Shown: positions 13,036 to 24,371 of the stretch, piece by piece | Layout of the letters: every line of letters starts with the position of its first letter | How positions within the stretch are numbered: position 1 is the first letter of the stretch | Assembly (NCBI GenBank): GCA_030760725.1 | Contig: JASWHV010000008.1 | Location: forward strand, 57,635,671 to 57,699,670 | Direction: 5' to 3' | DNA length: 64,000 bases | Source of the DNA: Neostapfia colusana | Taxonomy: Eukaryota > Streptophyta > Magnoliopsida > Poales > Poaceae | The notes under the pieces: model-generated | Told to the model about the DNA's origin: nothing | Seen by the model: the letters and a program-made list of their open reading frames with translations, nothing else | The model's database searches: none | Made by a program: the position numbers and the translations under genes

Positions 13036-13110
13036 AGGCGGCTCTTTAGAAACAACCGCCCTGCATTAGTTAAAAGCCGCCCGTGAAAATCCACGCCTAT
13101 ATAAAGGGCC
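13036..13110 (+). promoter_or_regulatory. Promoter-like block upstream of TnpD
   Basis: A CACAGGCGGCTC motif, its inverted partner GCCGCCCGTGA and then the TATA box CCTATATAAAGG follow each other within about 75 bases. Downstream is GACGCCGTCAGGCTGCCAAATTT near 13148, a phrase found again after the TATA box upstream of the CACTA-2 ORF2/Ulp1 gene near 46091. The position is right for a TnpD promoter. The call is based on motifs only. Confidence 0.5.
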
Positions 13111-13680
13111 CCTCGGGCACCTGCAAAAACTAACCCCGGAGTTTTCCAGCGACGCCGTCAGGCTGCCAAATTTGGTTAGAAGAGGGTTCTTCTTCAGTTG
13201 ATCAAGCTTCAAACAGAGAAAAGGTTTGAAGATGCATCGTCTTCATTTTTATTGAGTTTGTTGTCCTGTTTTCAGTTTCATTTTATTGAGTTTGGATCCA
13301 GCTCCACCCCCCACCCCCCTGCACTTTAGTTTAATTAGATCCAAACAAACTTAATGAGTTTCCATGCAGAGAAGATGTAGTTAAGCCTCCCCTTGAGGTC
13401 CTCCATAAATTTTGTAGAAAAAGAAGTAGATTTGAAGGATTAAAGGTTGAAGATGAATACAAGCACATCACATGTTCGATGAAATGTTTCAATGAATAAT
13501 TCCAACTTCAAAAATCCATTATTCTCTGTAGAAAGCTCCAAAAATCCTCAAACAAATTTTTACTTTATAGTGGTGCAAATTATCTGGTTGAAAATGCATA
13601 ATAATTTCTTTAGGTTAATTGTTTTAGTATAAACACACCAAAAAATTCTGTTATTGAATTATATATTCTGTTATTGAAGT
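13111..13680 (+). other. Leader between TATA block and TnpD ATG
   Basis: About 570 bases of non-coding sequence without a convincing ORF. GTTTGAAG-type and pyrimidine-rich tracts could mark introns in a 5' leader, but I cannot place splice sites with confidence. Confidence 0.35.
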
Positions 13681-16600
13681 ATGGATCGTCGAGCGTGGAT
13701 GTATAACATGTCAAGACCTGATCCTATGTACATTCAAAATGTTGCAAATTTTATTGAAGCATCCATGAGACATGCGAGGATGCAAAATATAGATGACATA
13801 TTATGTCCATGTATCGACTGCGAAAATAAGATTGCTTGGATAGATACTATAGTAATCTAATCTCATTTGGTGAAAAGAGGTTTCAAAGAAAACTACACAA
13901 TATGGACAGAGCATGGTGAGTTAGATACACATGAAGTGGATAAAGATGATAAGAGAGGTTCAGATGACGATAATGTTCATATCGATGATGGTAGTGACAA
14001 TCAAGATGGTGATGATGATGAGTTTGATTGTGAGGAGATGTTGCGCCACATCGAACCACATGTATTGATTTCTATGGGAGCAAGCAAATATTTAAGTAAA
14101 ATGGAGACATTGCAGAATGCAGCGATGGAGCTTTTATACGATGAATCAAAGGGTTGTGATAAAGAGTTTACTCCATTGCGTGCAATCCTAGAACTACTAA
14201 AGTTGAAAGCCACACACGGATGGTCCGATTGTAGTTTCTCTGATCTTTTGAATCTTTTGGCAGAAATTCTTCCAAATCCTAATAAACTGCCCAGAAGAAC
14301 TTATAAAGCGAAGAAACTTCTTTGCCCGATGGCACTAGGTGTGACAAAAATACACGCTTGTGTGAACCATTGTATTCTGTATCGCAAAGAGTATGAGCTT
14401 GCAACTAGATGCCCCATATGCGGTGTCAGTAGATACAAGAAGGACTACACTCTCCAGTATGTTACCAACATGAATAAGTCTCAGAAGAATAAGAAGTTTA
14501 TTATTGGTCCTTAAGGTGACAATGATGATACTTCTGAAGATGCATGCGGGAAGAATAAGAGAAAAATTCCTGCCTTGGTGATGTGGTACCTTCCAGTAAT
14601 TGATCACTTGAAGCGTTTGTTCTCAAATCCTAGGGAGGCTGAACTTATGCGTTGGCATTCTGAGCAGCGCAAGAAGAATGAAAAACATATTCGACACCTT
14701 GGTGATGCAACCCAGTGGAAAAATTTTGATGTTCAATATCCATAATTTGCAATGGAAATCAGAAATGTAAGGTTTGCCTTGGGTACAGATGGAATGAATC
14801 CGTTTGGTGAAAAAAGGAGCATACACAGCACATGGCCCGTGGTCTTAACGATGTACAACCTACCGACGTGGTTGTGTCACAAAAGGAAATATATTTTGTT
14901 ATATGTTCTTATCCAAGGTCCCAAACAACCCGGCATCAAAATTGATGTGTTCTTGGAACCATTAATGGAAGATATGGCAAAATTGTGGAATGAAGGGGTA
15001 CGTACATGGGATGAGTACAAGCAGGAGTATTTCGCTCTAAGAGCAATGATATTCGTTACCGTGCATGATTATCCCGGACTATTTACATTATCGGGACAAA
15101 TAAAAGAGAAGAAAGGTTGTGTAAGGTGCGTGGATGGAACTGGATTTTTATACCTCACTTCATCAAAAAAGACGGTGTACATGAGACACCGGCGGTTCTT
15201 GACAGATACACACAAGTATAGAAGATGAAAGAACAATTTGATAACAAAATCAAAAAAGATACTGCACCAAAACCTTACAGTGGAAAACACGTGTTCGAAA
15301 TGGTCAAGAACATTCATATTACTTTCGGTAAGGGCAAAAAATGTAAAGGAACAAAGAGGAAGAAAACTACATCTTTGGATGATACAACTGACATGACTTC
15401 TAAGAAAAATCAATTTTTTTAGGTATCTTCTATATTGGAAGAACCTGGAATTTTGCCATAGTATTGATTTGATGCACGTTACAAAGAATGTATTTGACAG
15501 CATCATTGGGACCTTGCTGGACATGTCGAGGAAAACAAAGGACGGATTAAAATCACGTATGGATCTACTAAATCTTGATATGAGACCAGAGCTTCACCCG
15601 GTAGAAAAGGCGAACGGGAAGCATTACCTTCCCCCAGCCAGCTACAACTTGACACTACAAGAGAAAAGGGCAATTTGCTAATGCTTGCGTGGGATCAGAG
15701 TGCCCACAAGTTTCTCATCCAATATCCATAAACTAGTCTCGATGAAAGACTTGTCTTTATTCGGCTATAATTCTCACGATTGCCACATGATGATGACAGT
15801 GTTCCTTGCCATTGCAATAAGGGTCATCGAACCTGAGCATATAAAAGTTGTCATCACACATTTGTGTTATTTCTTCAATGCAGTATTGCAAAAGTTGATA
15901 GCACGTGAAGATTTAGACTATTTGCAAACATATATTGTCGAGACTATGTGCAAGCTTGAGATGTGTTTCCCACCATCTTTTTTTGATATGCAAGTACACC
16001 TAATCATACATGTTGTTGATCAGATAAAAGCATTGGGGCCACTATATTTACATCATATGTTTCCGTTGGAGAGATATTTAGGAGTATTAAAAGGTTATGT
16101 GCGGAACCGTGCTCACCCAGAGGGTTCAATTATGGAAGGATATACCGCTGAAGAAGTGATTGAGGGTTGTGTTGATTACATCAAAGATGGAAAGCGGATA
16201 GGTGCGCCTATACCAGTACATGAGGGTAGACTACGTGGGACAGGCAAAGTGGGTAAGAAAACTTTTATGGTTCACGATTACAAATTAGTACACGCTGCAC
16301 ATTTTGGTGTACTACAACAGCTCACAATAGTTGAGTCATACATCGAGGAACACCAAATTGAGCTTTGCACAAAAAACCAAGGACGCGGAGAGGACTGGAT
16401 CATGAAAGAGCACAGAAGACATTTCACTCAATGGTTAATGGACAAAAATATACCATACGGAAACTCTATAGAAGAGGCAACAATGAAGAAGTTAGCTTCT
16501 GGCCTATCTTCTTTGGTGACATCATGGCAAGCATATGACATCAATGGTTACACATTTTACACTAAGGAAAAAGACGGTAAGAGTGTTGCATAAAATAGTA

Positions 16601-17054
16601 GTGTTCGTATAGAGGCTTATTATCCACAAGGGCAGAAGACCACATACTTCAGGTTCATAGATGAAATATGGGAACTCAATTATGGCGAAAGAATGGTAAT
16701 GCCTGCATTTAAGTGCCAATGGGTCAAACATCCTGATGGTGTGACAACTACGGGCTGACACTAGTAGACTTGAACAAAGTGGGTTATAAAGATGACACGT
16801 GGGTTCTCGCCGATCGTGTTGCACAAGTTTTTTATGTATAAGATTCAGGAACTGAGAATATGCATGTAGTTGTTTCTGGAAAGCAAAATATGGTTGGAGT
16901 TGAGAATGTGGCAGATAATGAAGAGGAATATAATCAGTATGAAGAGATGTACCTTTTCACCGAACTAGAAAACATCAAGCGCGTAGAGAGAAGCATTAAA
17001 AAGGATTTGAAACACTATATGCGAGAAGATGTCAATGCTGGAAAAAACGTATGA
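13681..17054 (+). pseudogene. CACTA-1 TnpD-type transposase
   Basis: Domains in order: the transposase-associated domain from the ATG at 13681 (RRAWMYNMSRPDPMYIQN, CPCIDC, SHLVKRGF); the Transposase_21 core, roughly 14340-15700 (TRCPICGVSRY, LVMWYLPVIDHLKRLFSNP, LGTDGMNPFG, MHVTKNVFDSIIGTLL); the DUF4218 region, about 15760-16200 (HDCHMMM, CFPPSFFDMQVHLIIHV, LERYLGVLKGYVRNR); and the DUF4216 region at about 16600-16830. A short charged tail ends at 17054. These are the hallmarks of plant En/Spm TnpD transposases, which cut and join at the CACTA ends. In-frame stops stand at 13858, 14512, 14743 and 15679, and the frame shifts near 15226 and 15420, so it is a pseudogene. Confidence 0.9.
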
Positions 17055-17289
17055 TATATATTGTATATATTTGTATCCTCTGAAATCAACTTAGAACAAT
17101 GCTCCATTTCAGCTTTAGATAGCATGTTTCGAACATTATTAAATTAATCTTCTGTAGAGAAGACTAATTTGGACAAGTGATCCTTTTCGGCTTGCCTATT
17201 ATATTTATCACCTTCACCAGTTCCATAAGTTATCAAATTAATTTTATGTGCATACTAATTAAAAATTACATGACACCCAGAAATTAGCT

Positions 17290-17672
17290 TGACAGGAGCT
17301 TATCAGCATCACATGCGATTCTTAATTAATAGCAGCATGTGAAAACAATGACTTTGCCCAGGCAGCTCTTCATTAAAAAGCACTTGTGATGTTTGAACCA
17401 GTACAGGCGGTTCTTTATTAATGGCCACCCGTGAAAATCATGCATTTACCCAGGTGGTGATTTATTAAGAACCGCCTGTGAAGTTTGTAACAGTACAGGT
17501 GGTTCTTTATTAATAGCCGCTTGAGAAAATATTGTATTTAACCAGGTGTTTGTTTGTTAAAATCCGCCTGTGAGGTTTTGTCATCACAGGCGGTTATTGT
17601 TTCATTTGTCACCACAGTCTCATTTTTTTGCGGACCGCCTGCGTTTGAAAAATTGAGGCGCCTATGAAAATA
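17290..17672. repeat. Right subterminal repeat array of CACTA-1
   Basis: At least eight copies of a GGCGGTTCTTTATTAA...CCGCCTGTGA pattern, in direct and inverted order, run up to the right terminal repeat. It is the counterpart of the left array. Confidence 0.85.
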
Positions 17673-17687
17673 CTTTTTGTAGTAGTG
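17673..17687 (-). repeat. Right terminal inverted repeat of CACTA-1
   Basis: TTTTTGTAGTAGTG is the inverse of CACTACTACAAAAA. It pairs with the left end at 7150. GAT follows as the altered target-site copy. Confidence 0.85.
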
Positions 17688-17688
17688 G

Positions 17689-19159
17689 ATGTTCGTTAAG
17701 AAGAAGGACGAAACACTGTGACTATGTGTTGATTATCATCCTCTAAATGCTGTCACGATAAAGAATAAGTATCCTTTGCCCCGCATTGACATCTTGTACG
17801 ATCAACTTGTGGGTGCAAAGGTATTTTCGAAGACGGATCTTCAGTTGGGGTATCATCAAATCAAGATCCAACCGGAGGACATACCGAAGACAGCTTTCTC
17901 GACGAGATACGGACTCTAGTAGTACCTCGTCATGTCATTTGGGTTAACCAATGCTCCGGCACACTTCATGTACTTGATGAATTCGGTGTTCATGCCGGAG
18001 TTAGACAAGTTTGTCGTGGTATTCATTTAGGACATAATGGTTTACTCCAAATCTGAAGAAGAGCACGCTGGACATTTGTGTATTGTGCTACAACGATTGA
18101 GGGAGCACCAATTATACGCCAAGTTCAGCAAATATGAGTTCTGATTGATCAAGTGCCTTTCCTAGGCCATATTATTTCAGCAGAGGGCATAGCCGTGGAT
18201 CCCAGCAAAATTGAACAAATGCTGAAGTGGGGATCTCCCAAATCAGTCCACGAGGTCCGAAGTTTCCTAGGTTTAGTGGGGTATTACTGGAGGTTCATTC
18301 CGAGCTTCTCAAAATCTGCTAAACCAATGACGGAGCTGCTGAAGAAGGGCACCAAGCTTATTAGAAGCTCCGCATATCACCCTCAAACCGATGGACAAAC
18401 CGAGAGGGTGAACCAAGTGCTGGAAGATATGTTGAGAGTGTGTGCCATCCACCACGGTAAGAATTGAGATGATCATTTACAGTGGCGGAGTTTTCATACA
18501 ATAACAGGTATCAAGCTAGTATTAAAATGGCACCGTATGAAGCTCTCTACGGCCAGAAGTGTCGCACAGCGCTGAATTGGTGTGAGTCCGGCGAAAGAGT
18601 ACTGTTCGGGGTTGATCTTGTCAACGAAGCCGAAGACCAAGTTCGGTTGATACAAGAAAATTTGAAGGCTGCACAATCCCGAAAGAAGAGCTACGCTGAT
18701 CAAAGGTGTAGGCCGTTGCATTTTGACGTCGGAGAGCACGTGTATCTTCATGTGTCTCCGATGAAGGGAATTCACCGGTTCGGCGTAAAGGGGAAACTCG
18801 CTCCCCGTTTTATAGGCCCCTTTGCTATCACAGAGAAGTGTGGACCCGTAGCCTACCGGCTGGAACTACCGGCATGTCTTGCGGATGTTCATGATGTATT
18901 TCATGTGTCACAGCTGCGGAAGTGCCTCAAATTCACCGCTGCTGTCTGCACCGAGGAAATCGATGAATTGAAACCAGACCTTACCTACACTGAGCGACCG
19001 GTTCAGATTATGGATGAAAGGACCCGGGTAACCCGGAACCGTACGATTAAGTTTTACAAGGGGCTGTGGAGTAATCATACCACGGAAGAGGCGATGTGGG
19101 AAAGTGAAGATTATCTCTGCGCCAACTATCCGGAACTTTTATCATTGTACAGTTTGTAA
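17689..19159 (+). pseudogene. GYP-B reverse transcriptase (rest) fused by deletion to integrase
   Basis: RT resumes with FVKKKDETL and runs through YPLPRIDILYDQL, FGLTNAPAHFMY and the catalytic box (FI, then TAG in place of the first Asp codon, then D). It continues to GHIISAEGIAVDPSKIE and TELLKKGTK near 18345. The next residues belong to integrase (SSAYHPQTDGQTERVNQ), so the RNase H domain and most of the integrase core are missing. The integrase C-terminus (18482-19159) is intact, with HDVFHVSQLRKCLK and a chromodomain-like tail. In-frame stops occur near 17719, 17917, 17920, 18028 and 18142, and frames shift near 18150 and 18465. Confidence 0.88.
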
Positions 19160-19204
19160 TTACCTCTCCCGTCTCGTTCTTCTTTTGTAATCTCGGGACG
19201 AGAT

Positions 19205-19223
19205 TCTTTTAAGGGGGAAGGAA
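19205..19223 (+). other. Polypurine tract of GYP-B
   Basis: AAGGGGGAAGGAA lies directly before the TGTAAAAGTCCC that opens the LTR. Confidence 0.75.
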
Positions 19224-22200
19224 TGTAAAAGTCCCAAAAGTGTACATGAATAAACCGAGGTTTGAATTCATATGTGTGGCAAAGTCATGAAAAATGGGAC
19301 TTGCTAAAACTTTTCTTCATGCAAAGTGCTACATGGATGATCATCCAAAATGAGGCTCACATTTTTATTTGAAGGTGTTGAACCAGTAAGGATTTAAATA
19401 CCTCTTTGCATGAAAGATTAAAAATCAGATTTCAAATTCAAAGTCCACACCAATTGGTGGCCAAAACTTTGAATACTCATGCAGCCATATAGTTTGGAAA
19501 TTGTGGAAAATGTTGGATGACAAACTTGTCATTAAAGGGTGGGCTTAAAAGGAACAAAATAGAGGCATTTCCAAATTTAAACCAAATTTAAATTTGCTAT
19601 GCAAATTCAAACTGAATTTGGGGCACTTTTTAAATTTAAAAACTTTTGAATGGATTAAGATTGACATGAGGAGATCTTTTTGGAGAGGAGGCAAGTGGGG
19701 GACCCACATGTCATTGAGCTGAATTAGTGACTTGCACACAAATGATTTGCGGTGAAGAATCTCGGTTTCTCCACTTCAATGGGGGACTGCACCCGGACGC
19801 CCCCGAGAAGCGGCTACCGCCACCTCCTGCTCTCCTCCCACGTGCTGGCGCCCAGAGGGCTGTTTCACTCGTTTCCTCGGTGTGATCCTCTCCCCTCACC
19901 GAAGCAAAACGCCTTTGCTTTTTCCTCCTCGCGAGAAACACGACCACAGAGCTCCTCACCCCTCCGCTCCTCGGTGATCTTCCGGGAAGCTGGAAAACAC
20001 TCGCACCCTCCCCACTTCGAGCTGCTAGACAACACCACGAGCCCAGTTCCCACTTCCCCGACACACAAACCACCGAGTTCCAGCATTCACGAGCCCTAAA
20101 ACACCTCCACCACGGCGACTAACTTAAACCGGTGATCGGGCGCTTGTGGACAGATCGCCACAGCATGTTTCACGCCCGAGCGAGCACGGCAACGGGGGCA
20201 CACGATCACCATGCTGCTTCCACCCAAAGCTTGGAGCAAACCGTGAATTTGAAGTTTTTTCTCCGGCGGGTGCCAACCAAGCATCCTGTACGAGATCTTC
20301 AAATTCCCACTCTCTAATCCTCCATAGCATGTCAAATCTTGCACATAGAAGCTGGACTAGCCGGCAATCATTTTTCTTTTAGCAACCGTCGCATGAAAAC
20401 ACCTTGGAGCGACGGATTCTACGGTCTACAGAGCGTGATCATGGCTGACCCGATCGGGCGCATGGTGAAACCTCCTTTGCCACCAATTTCGAGCTAGTTT
20501 GAGGTCATGCCGAGCTTTGCAATCACCTACTGGTTCTGTAGAGCTAATTGGTCGAGCTTTTGGCGGGCTAGAAACCTCGGCCGATGGTGCCGAACTCCAT
20601 TCGAGGCCGCCACACGTTGCTGACCGTGTTCTGAGCACCGGCAGCCCTAGCAAACCCCACAGTCGTATTCCCCGGCCTCCATAACGCCCTAGCAGCGAGC
20701 CCCAGCCCGGGCGGTAGCCGGAAACGTCGGTCCGGCGAGCACCAGTTTGCTCCGGCGAGGTGGGGGCGGCGCGCGCGCAAAACAGACGGCGGGAGGAAGG
20801 AGAAGGGGCAGGCCCCGGCTGTCAGCGGCTGTAGAATTTAAATCTGTGATCTGTTGTGACCTGGATCCCCTGTGAAGGCGCGCTGAGAACCCTGTGAGCC
20901 GGTGTGGCCCATTTCCTCTTGGCTGGAATTTAAATAGTGTGCCCAGTTGAATTTCAATAGGAAAAACAATTCCAGAGATTGTTCCAACTTTGGAAAATCA
21001 TATCTCTGTGTAGAAACCTCCAAATTGAGTGATTCCAATTGGGTTGGATTCATTTTTCAAAGATCTATCAAATATGAACTCCAATTTGTATGAAAGTCAA
21101 TCTTAATTCTGGAATATTCTTTGAATGTTTTCCAAAAAAGAATTATTGAGGGAGTTTGGTTTATCCAAAAATCCTCAAATTTGGCCAGAATATTCTTTAG
21201 CATATTGTTGATCTTCTAGAAAATTTCAGCTTATTTGAAGATCATTTGTGTAGGAATTTGCTAAATACAAACTGATGTGTCAATAAGAGTCCAGAAACAT
21301 TTTCAGAAAATGTTTCCCACTTATAAAATCTATTCTAGGCAATTCATAACTCCAAAAATCATAGGAAAATTTAGGCGAGCTCTCAGAAACATACTTGAAA
21401 TTGTAGTTCACTAAATTGGGCATTAAAATGCACAGTACTCCAAAATTAATTCTTTTAAATAGAAATGCTTAAGGAATTATCCTGGGAGAACTACTCGAGT
21501 TAAACGTCTGAATTTTGGACCAAATTACTTTCTTGTGACCAGGAACTCACATGTAAATTATCAGCTCAAGTTGATCAGCAGAACTCCATGTTCTTGTTCT
21601 CCATACTTATGTATATGGTGAACTACATAAGAGACATTGTAGTAATTATAGAGAACACAATTTGGCTCCACATTAGCTGCAATTTGGCAAGCTAAATCCC
21701 TAAGTAGTATAGAACCTGCTGTAAAAGTTTTGAAGCCAGTTGCATTCAATTCTTTTCAGCTCACCTCTTATGTTCATTAGGAAAGATGGTTAATGTATAA
21801 CTAAAACACCAAGACCAAGTGAGTTCATTCCTGTTTGTTTGCACAACAGAGGCAAACCAAGCCATTCTTGGCATTTCCACACAACCTCTGTTCCTAAGAA
21901 ATCAAGTCTTAACTTCTTTCCATTGCATTCTATAAAAATTGTGCATATACATTTCATTAGGATTCACGACGAAGGGGAATCAAAGGAGTGTTTCATTGAA
22001 GTGGATCAAACTCCGGAGAATCAAGGTTGATCAGGAAGGATCACTAACTGCTTATATACTACTACCCTGCAAAACAGGCAAGCTCCGGTTTGCATTTAAC
22101 AGCTTTTAAGTTTTTACTTTGTATTCACTTTCGGTTAAGATATGAAATGTGCATTAGGTCTAGTTGTTTGATACTCCTCTTGCATGACCAAATGAACCCA

Positions 22201-23508
22201 TGGAGTATTGGGTAGGTGTCTTTCACCGTGTAGAACTGCCATGCTTAAGTAAGGTTCGGTAGAAGTCGAGTGGTGAGAAGCTACTCGCATGATCAGGGAC
22301 AACAGGGGCATACGGGATTGGTTCAGAAAATGTGTAGCAAGTTAAAGTTGAGACCGGAAGGTTGTAGGGGCAGCAGGAAATAGGGGCCTGGGTGCTATGG
22401 ACCTGTCTGTGTCGGTCAAGGACTAATCCGTATGCGGCCCTGTTGAACAAGTTTTAGTTGTGTACCAAACTGATGCTGGCTATATGGGACCCAGTAAACC
22501 GATGTACCTTGGGAAGCTTGCGTTGAGCCTTTTCGGGTCGCCTCAGGCGAGACGGCCGATGTGCAGTATGTGGGTAACATTCTCATGACATCTCATGTCG
22601 GTAGGTGCACCATAAGAGTGGCTACTGTACGGGGCGATTTGATCGATTCAATGTGGGTGAAATGGGGGAAAGGCTGCTACGTACAACGTCAGTGATGGTT
22701 GCTGTAGGCAACGTCGAGTACGTGCGTACGTGTCGTGTAGTCCAGGTGTAATTGATTTGAATCACCGTCGCTCGCGGAAAGTACCGAGCATACTTGTTCT
22801 CACAGTCGTGACGTAGTAAGAACTTGCATTTGAAAGGAACTAATCATTATGGCTTGAAGTTTATACTATCTTTGTGATGTATCTTTGATGAATAGTTAGA
22901 GCAAACTCGATTCAATTCCACCGTGAGCAAATTACATCAGGGAAAGCGTTTCTTTTTTGATTGTGGACTCCCGATGTGGCGTGCCCAAGGTTACTTTAAA
23001 ATTGCTGCAAACTAATATCTGAAGGTAAGGATTCACTTTTAGGCGAGTTTATTATGCATTATGCCATCCTACTTTATGTTCATAACCTCATGTAGAGTTT
23101 CATGACTAGGATGACGGTTAAGTCTTGCTGAGCGTTATGCTCACGGATGCTATCCAAGTTGTTTTGCAGGATTGACTTCATGCTTATGAGAAGGGATGTC
23201 GATGAGACTCGGAAACCTCCGAGTGATTACTCAAGAGCATCCTCGCTGCTGCAGTTTGCTCTTCGTGTTGCTTGTAAGAAACGTCAGCGGGCTGGACTGT
23301 TTCTTTGTTGCTAAGTTAGAAATGAGTCGTGAGAATTATAGTCTTCCGCTGTAGCTTATTTTGAGATAAGTATTTGTAAAATACTCTTGTACGCTTCAGC
23401 AAATGGTTTATGTAAAGTGATGTGTTTCCTCGACCCGTGTGCTGTTCGGTGCCGCATATCACGGCACCACACAACGAGGTTCTGCCGGGGCCAGTTCGGT
23501 CCCCCACA
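19224..23508 (+). repeat. 3' LTR of GYP-B (about 4.3 kb, right end tentative)
   Basis: It opens TGTAAAAGTCCC after the polypurine tract. The body is non-coding: a GC-rich block at about 19740-20830, then AT-rich sequence, then a mixed tail with the GTTATGCTCACGG phrase near 23135 that corresponds in style to the TGAGTACCAACGG phrase of the GYP-A LTR. I place the end at CCCCCACA (23508) because the next bases duplicate a piece of the Tat-type element further right. No second copy exists in the window to confirm the length. Confidence 0.6.
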
Positions 23509-23524
23509 CTCTAGCGACATGCCT

Positions 23525-23690
23525 CGTCGACAAGGTTGATTTCTTCACGCAGAAGCTGGTTCATTGTGGCTTCATCGTATGTCTGGACGTCGGGTGAGCC
23601 CTTGGCGTGTTCTGGGGGGAGGGCGGCCTCGACCCCCTACATCAATGTAAGAGGGTGTTTTCCCTTGTCGCACGACGGCACCCAGGAGAG
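23525..23690 (-). repeat. Direct repeat copy B inside GYP-T
   Basis: About 160 bases here match 24192-24352 closely, including the shared GTGTTTTCCCTTGTCGCACG. Copy B joins the integrase piece and copy A joins the gag end. A template switch or unequal exchange in a partial element would explain it. Confidence 0.7.
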
Positions 23691-24190
23691 CTGTCGGCCA
23701 GTAGAATACATGCCGGAAGGCTCTACCGACCAGCGTGCGGGATGAAGCATGGTTTCCGCACTCGCCTCCCTGGATCTCTGCAAGCAGCTCGCAGCCCTCC
23801 TCCCGGGTTATGCACCTAAATAGGACGTTGTCGGCGCCACGCCAGTGGAGATCCCCATCTACTAGTGTGTATATTTTAGCCATATGAACGATCCGTTCAG
23901 CGGATAAATGTTCATCGGGAATGATATTGTCCTTCAAATAGGCCCGGACCTCCATGATCCATGCATCAGGTCCTACTTGAGCTTCTAGATCTTGGGCGCT
24001 GGGTTGCACGGAGTCCCCGGTGACGCATACAATCCTTGGCGGGCGCCATGGTTGCAGGGCCATCGGGACTGCCAGCTTCGAGGTGCTGGATTCGCCCTCT
24101 TTGCCTTGTTCAGCAGGATAGGCTGTTGAACGCAACAGCTTCCTTTCAAAGACACCTTCGGGGACCGGAGCCCATATACGAGGCTTTTGT
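23691..24190 (-). pseudogene. GYP-T linker and integrase N-terminal fragment
   Basis: The minus-strand reading contains DAWIMEVRAYLKDNIIP, VDGDLHWRGADNVLFRCI and the zinc-finger region around GNHASSRTLVGRAFRHVFYWPT. This is the RNase H to integrase transition of Tat-lineage gypsy elements (compare the usual HxxxR...YYWPT pattern). It stops right after the YWPT motif at the edge of repeat copy B, so no catalytic core follows. The reading frame continues without stops into both flanking repeats, giving a 237-codon ORF at 23572-24285 that mixes pieces. Confidence 0.7.
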
Positions 24191-24191
24191 T

Positions 24192-24352
24192 GAAAGGTCG
24201 TCTGCCACGAGGTCGATTTCTTCACGCAGAAGTTGGTTCTGCGTGGCTTCGTCGTATGTATGGATGTTGAGTGAGCCCCTGGCATGTTCTGGGGGAGGGC
24301 GGCCTCGACCTCCTACACCAATGTAAGAGGGTGTTTTCCCTTGTCGCACGAC
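24192..24352 (-). repeat. Direct repeat copy A inside GYP-T
   Basis: This is the partner of copy B at 23525-23690. On the minus strand it reads EATQNQLLREEIDLV, a motif that in Tat elements normally lies near the end of pol. Confidence 0.7.
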
Positions 24353-24371
24353 GGAGGAATGGAACGCCTGG

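Larger units (their letters stand above)
7150..17687. mobile_element. CACTA-1, complete CACTA (En/Spm) DNA transposon
   Basis: The ends are CACTGCTACAA at 7150 and TTGTAGTAGTG at 17687, which are matching CACTR-type inverted repeats. The flanking 3-bp target site is GCT on the left and GAT on the right. Removing the element together with one 3-bp copy restores the gypsy RT frame, so I read this as a true 3-bp duplication with one later change. Inside are subterminal repeat arrays at both ends, an ORF2/Ulp1 gene on the minus strand (7775-11303), an AT-rich tandem array (11480-12990), a promoter-like block (about 13036) and a TnpD transposase gene on the plus strand (13681-17054). The two genes diverge. 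Both are broken, so the element could move only with help. Confidence 0.9.
4139..23508 (+). mobile_element. GYP-B, gypsy LTR retrotransposon split by CACTA-1
   Basis: A plus-strand chromovirus-type element made of leader, gag-protease-RT start (5333-7149), a CACTA insertion (7150-17687), remaining RT plus integrase (17689-19159), a polypurine tract and a long 3' LTR (19224-23508). No 5' LTR or primer-binding site is seen in the window, and GYP-A abuts the leader on the left. Pol has a large internal deletion and many nonsense codons, so the copy is dead. The right boundary is set by TG...CA ends and a change of sequence character, not by comparison with a second LTR. Confidence 0.7.

Noticed and set aside
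19752..20780. Overlapping 60-120 codon ORFs in a GC-rich block
   Set aside because: Inside the GYP-B LTR, open on both strands, without motifs or a plausible gene structure.
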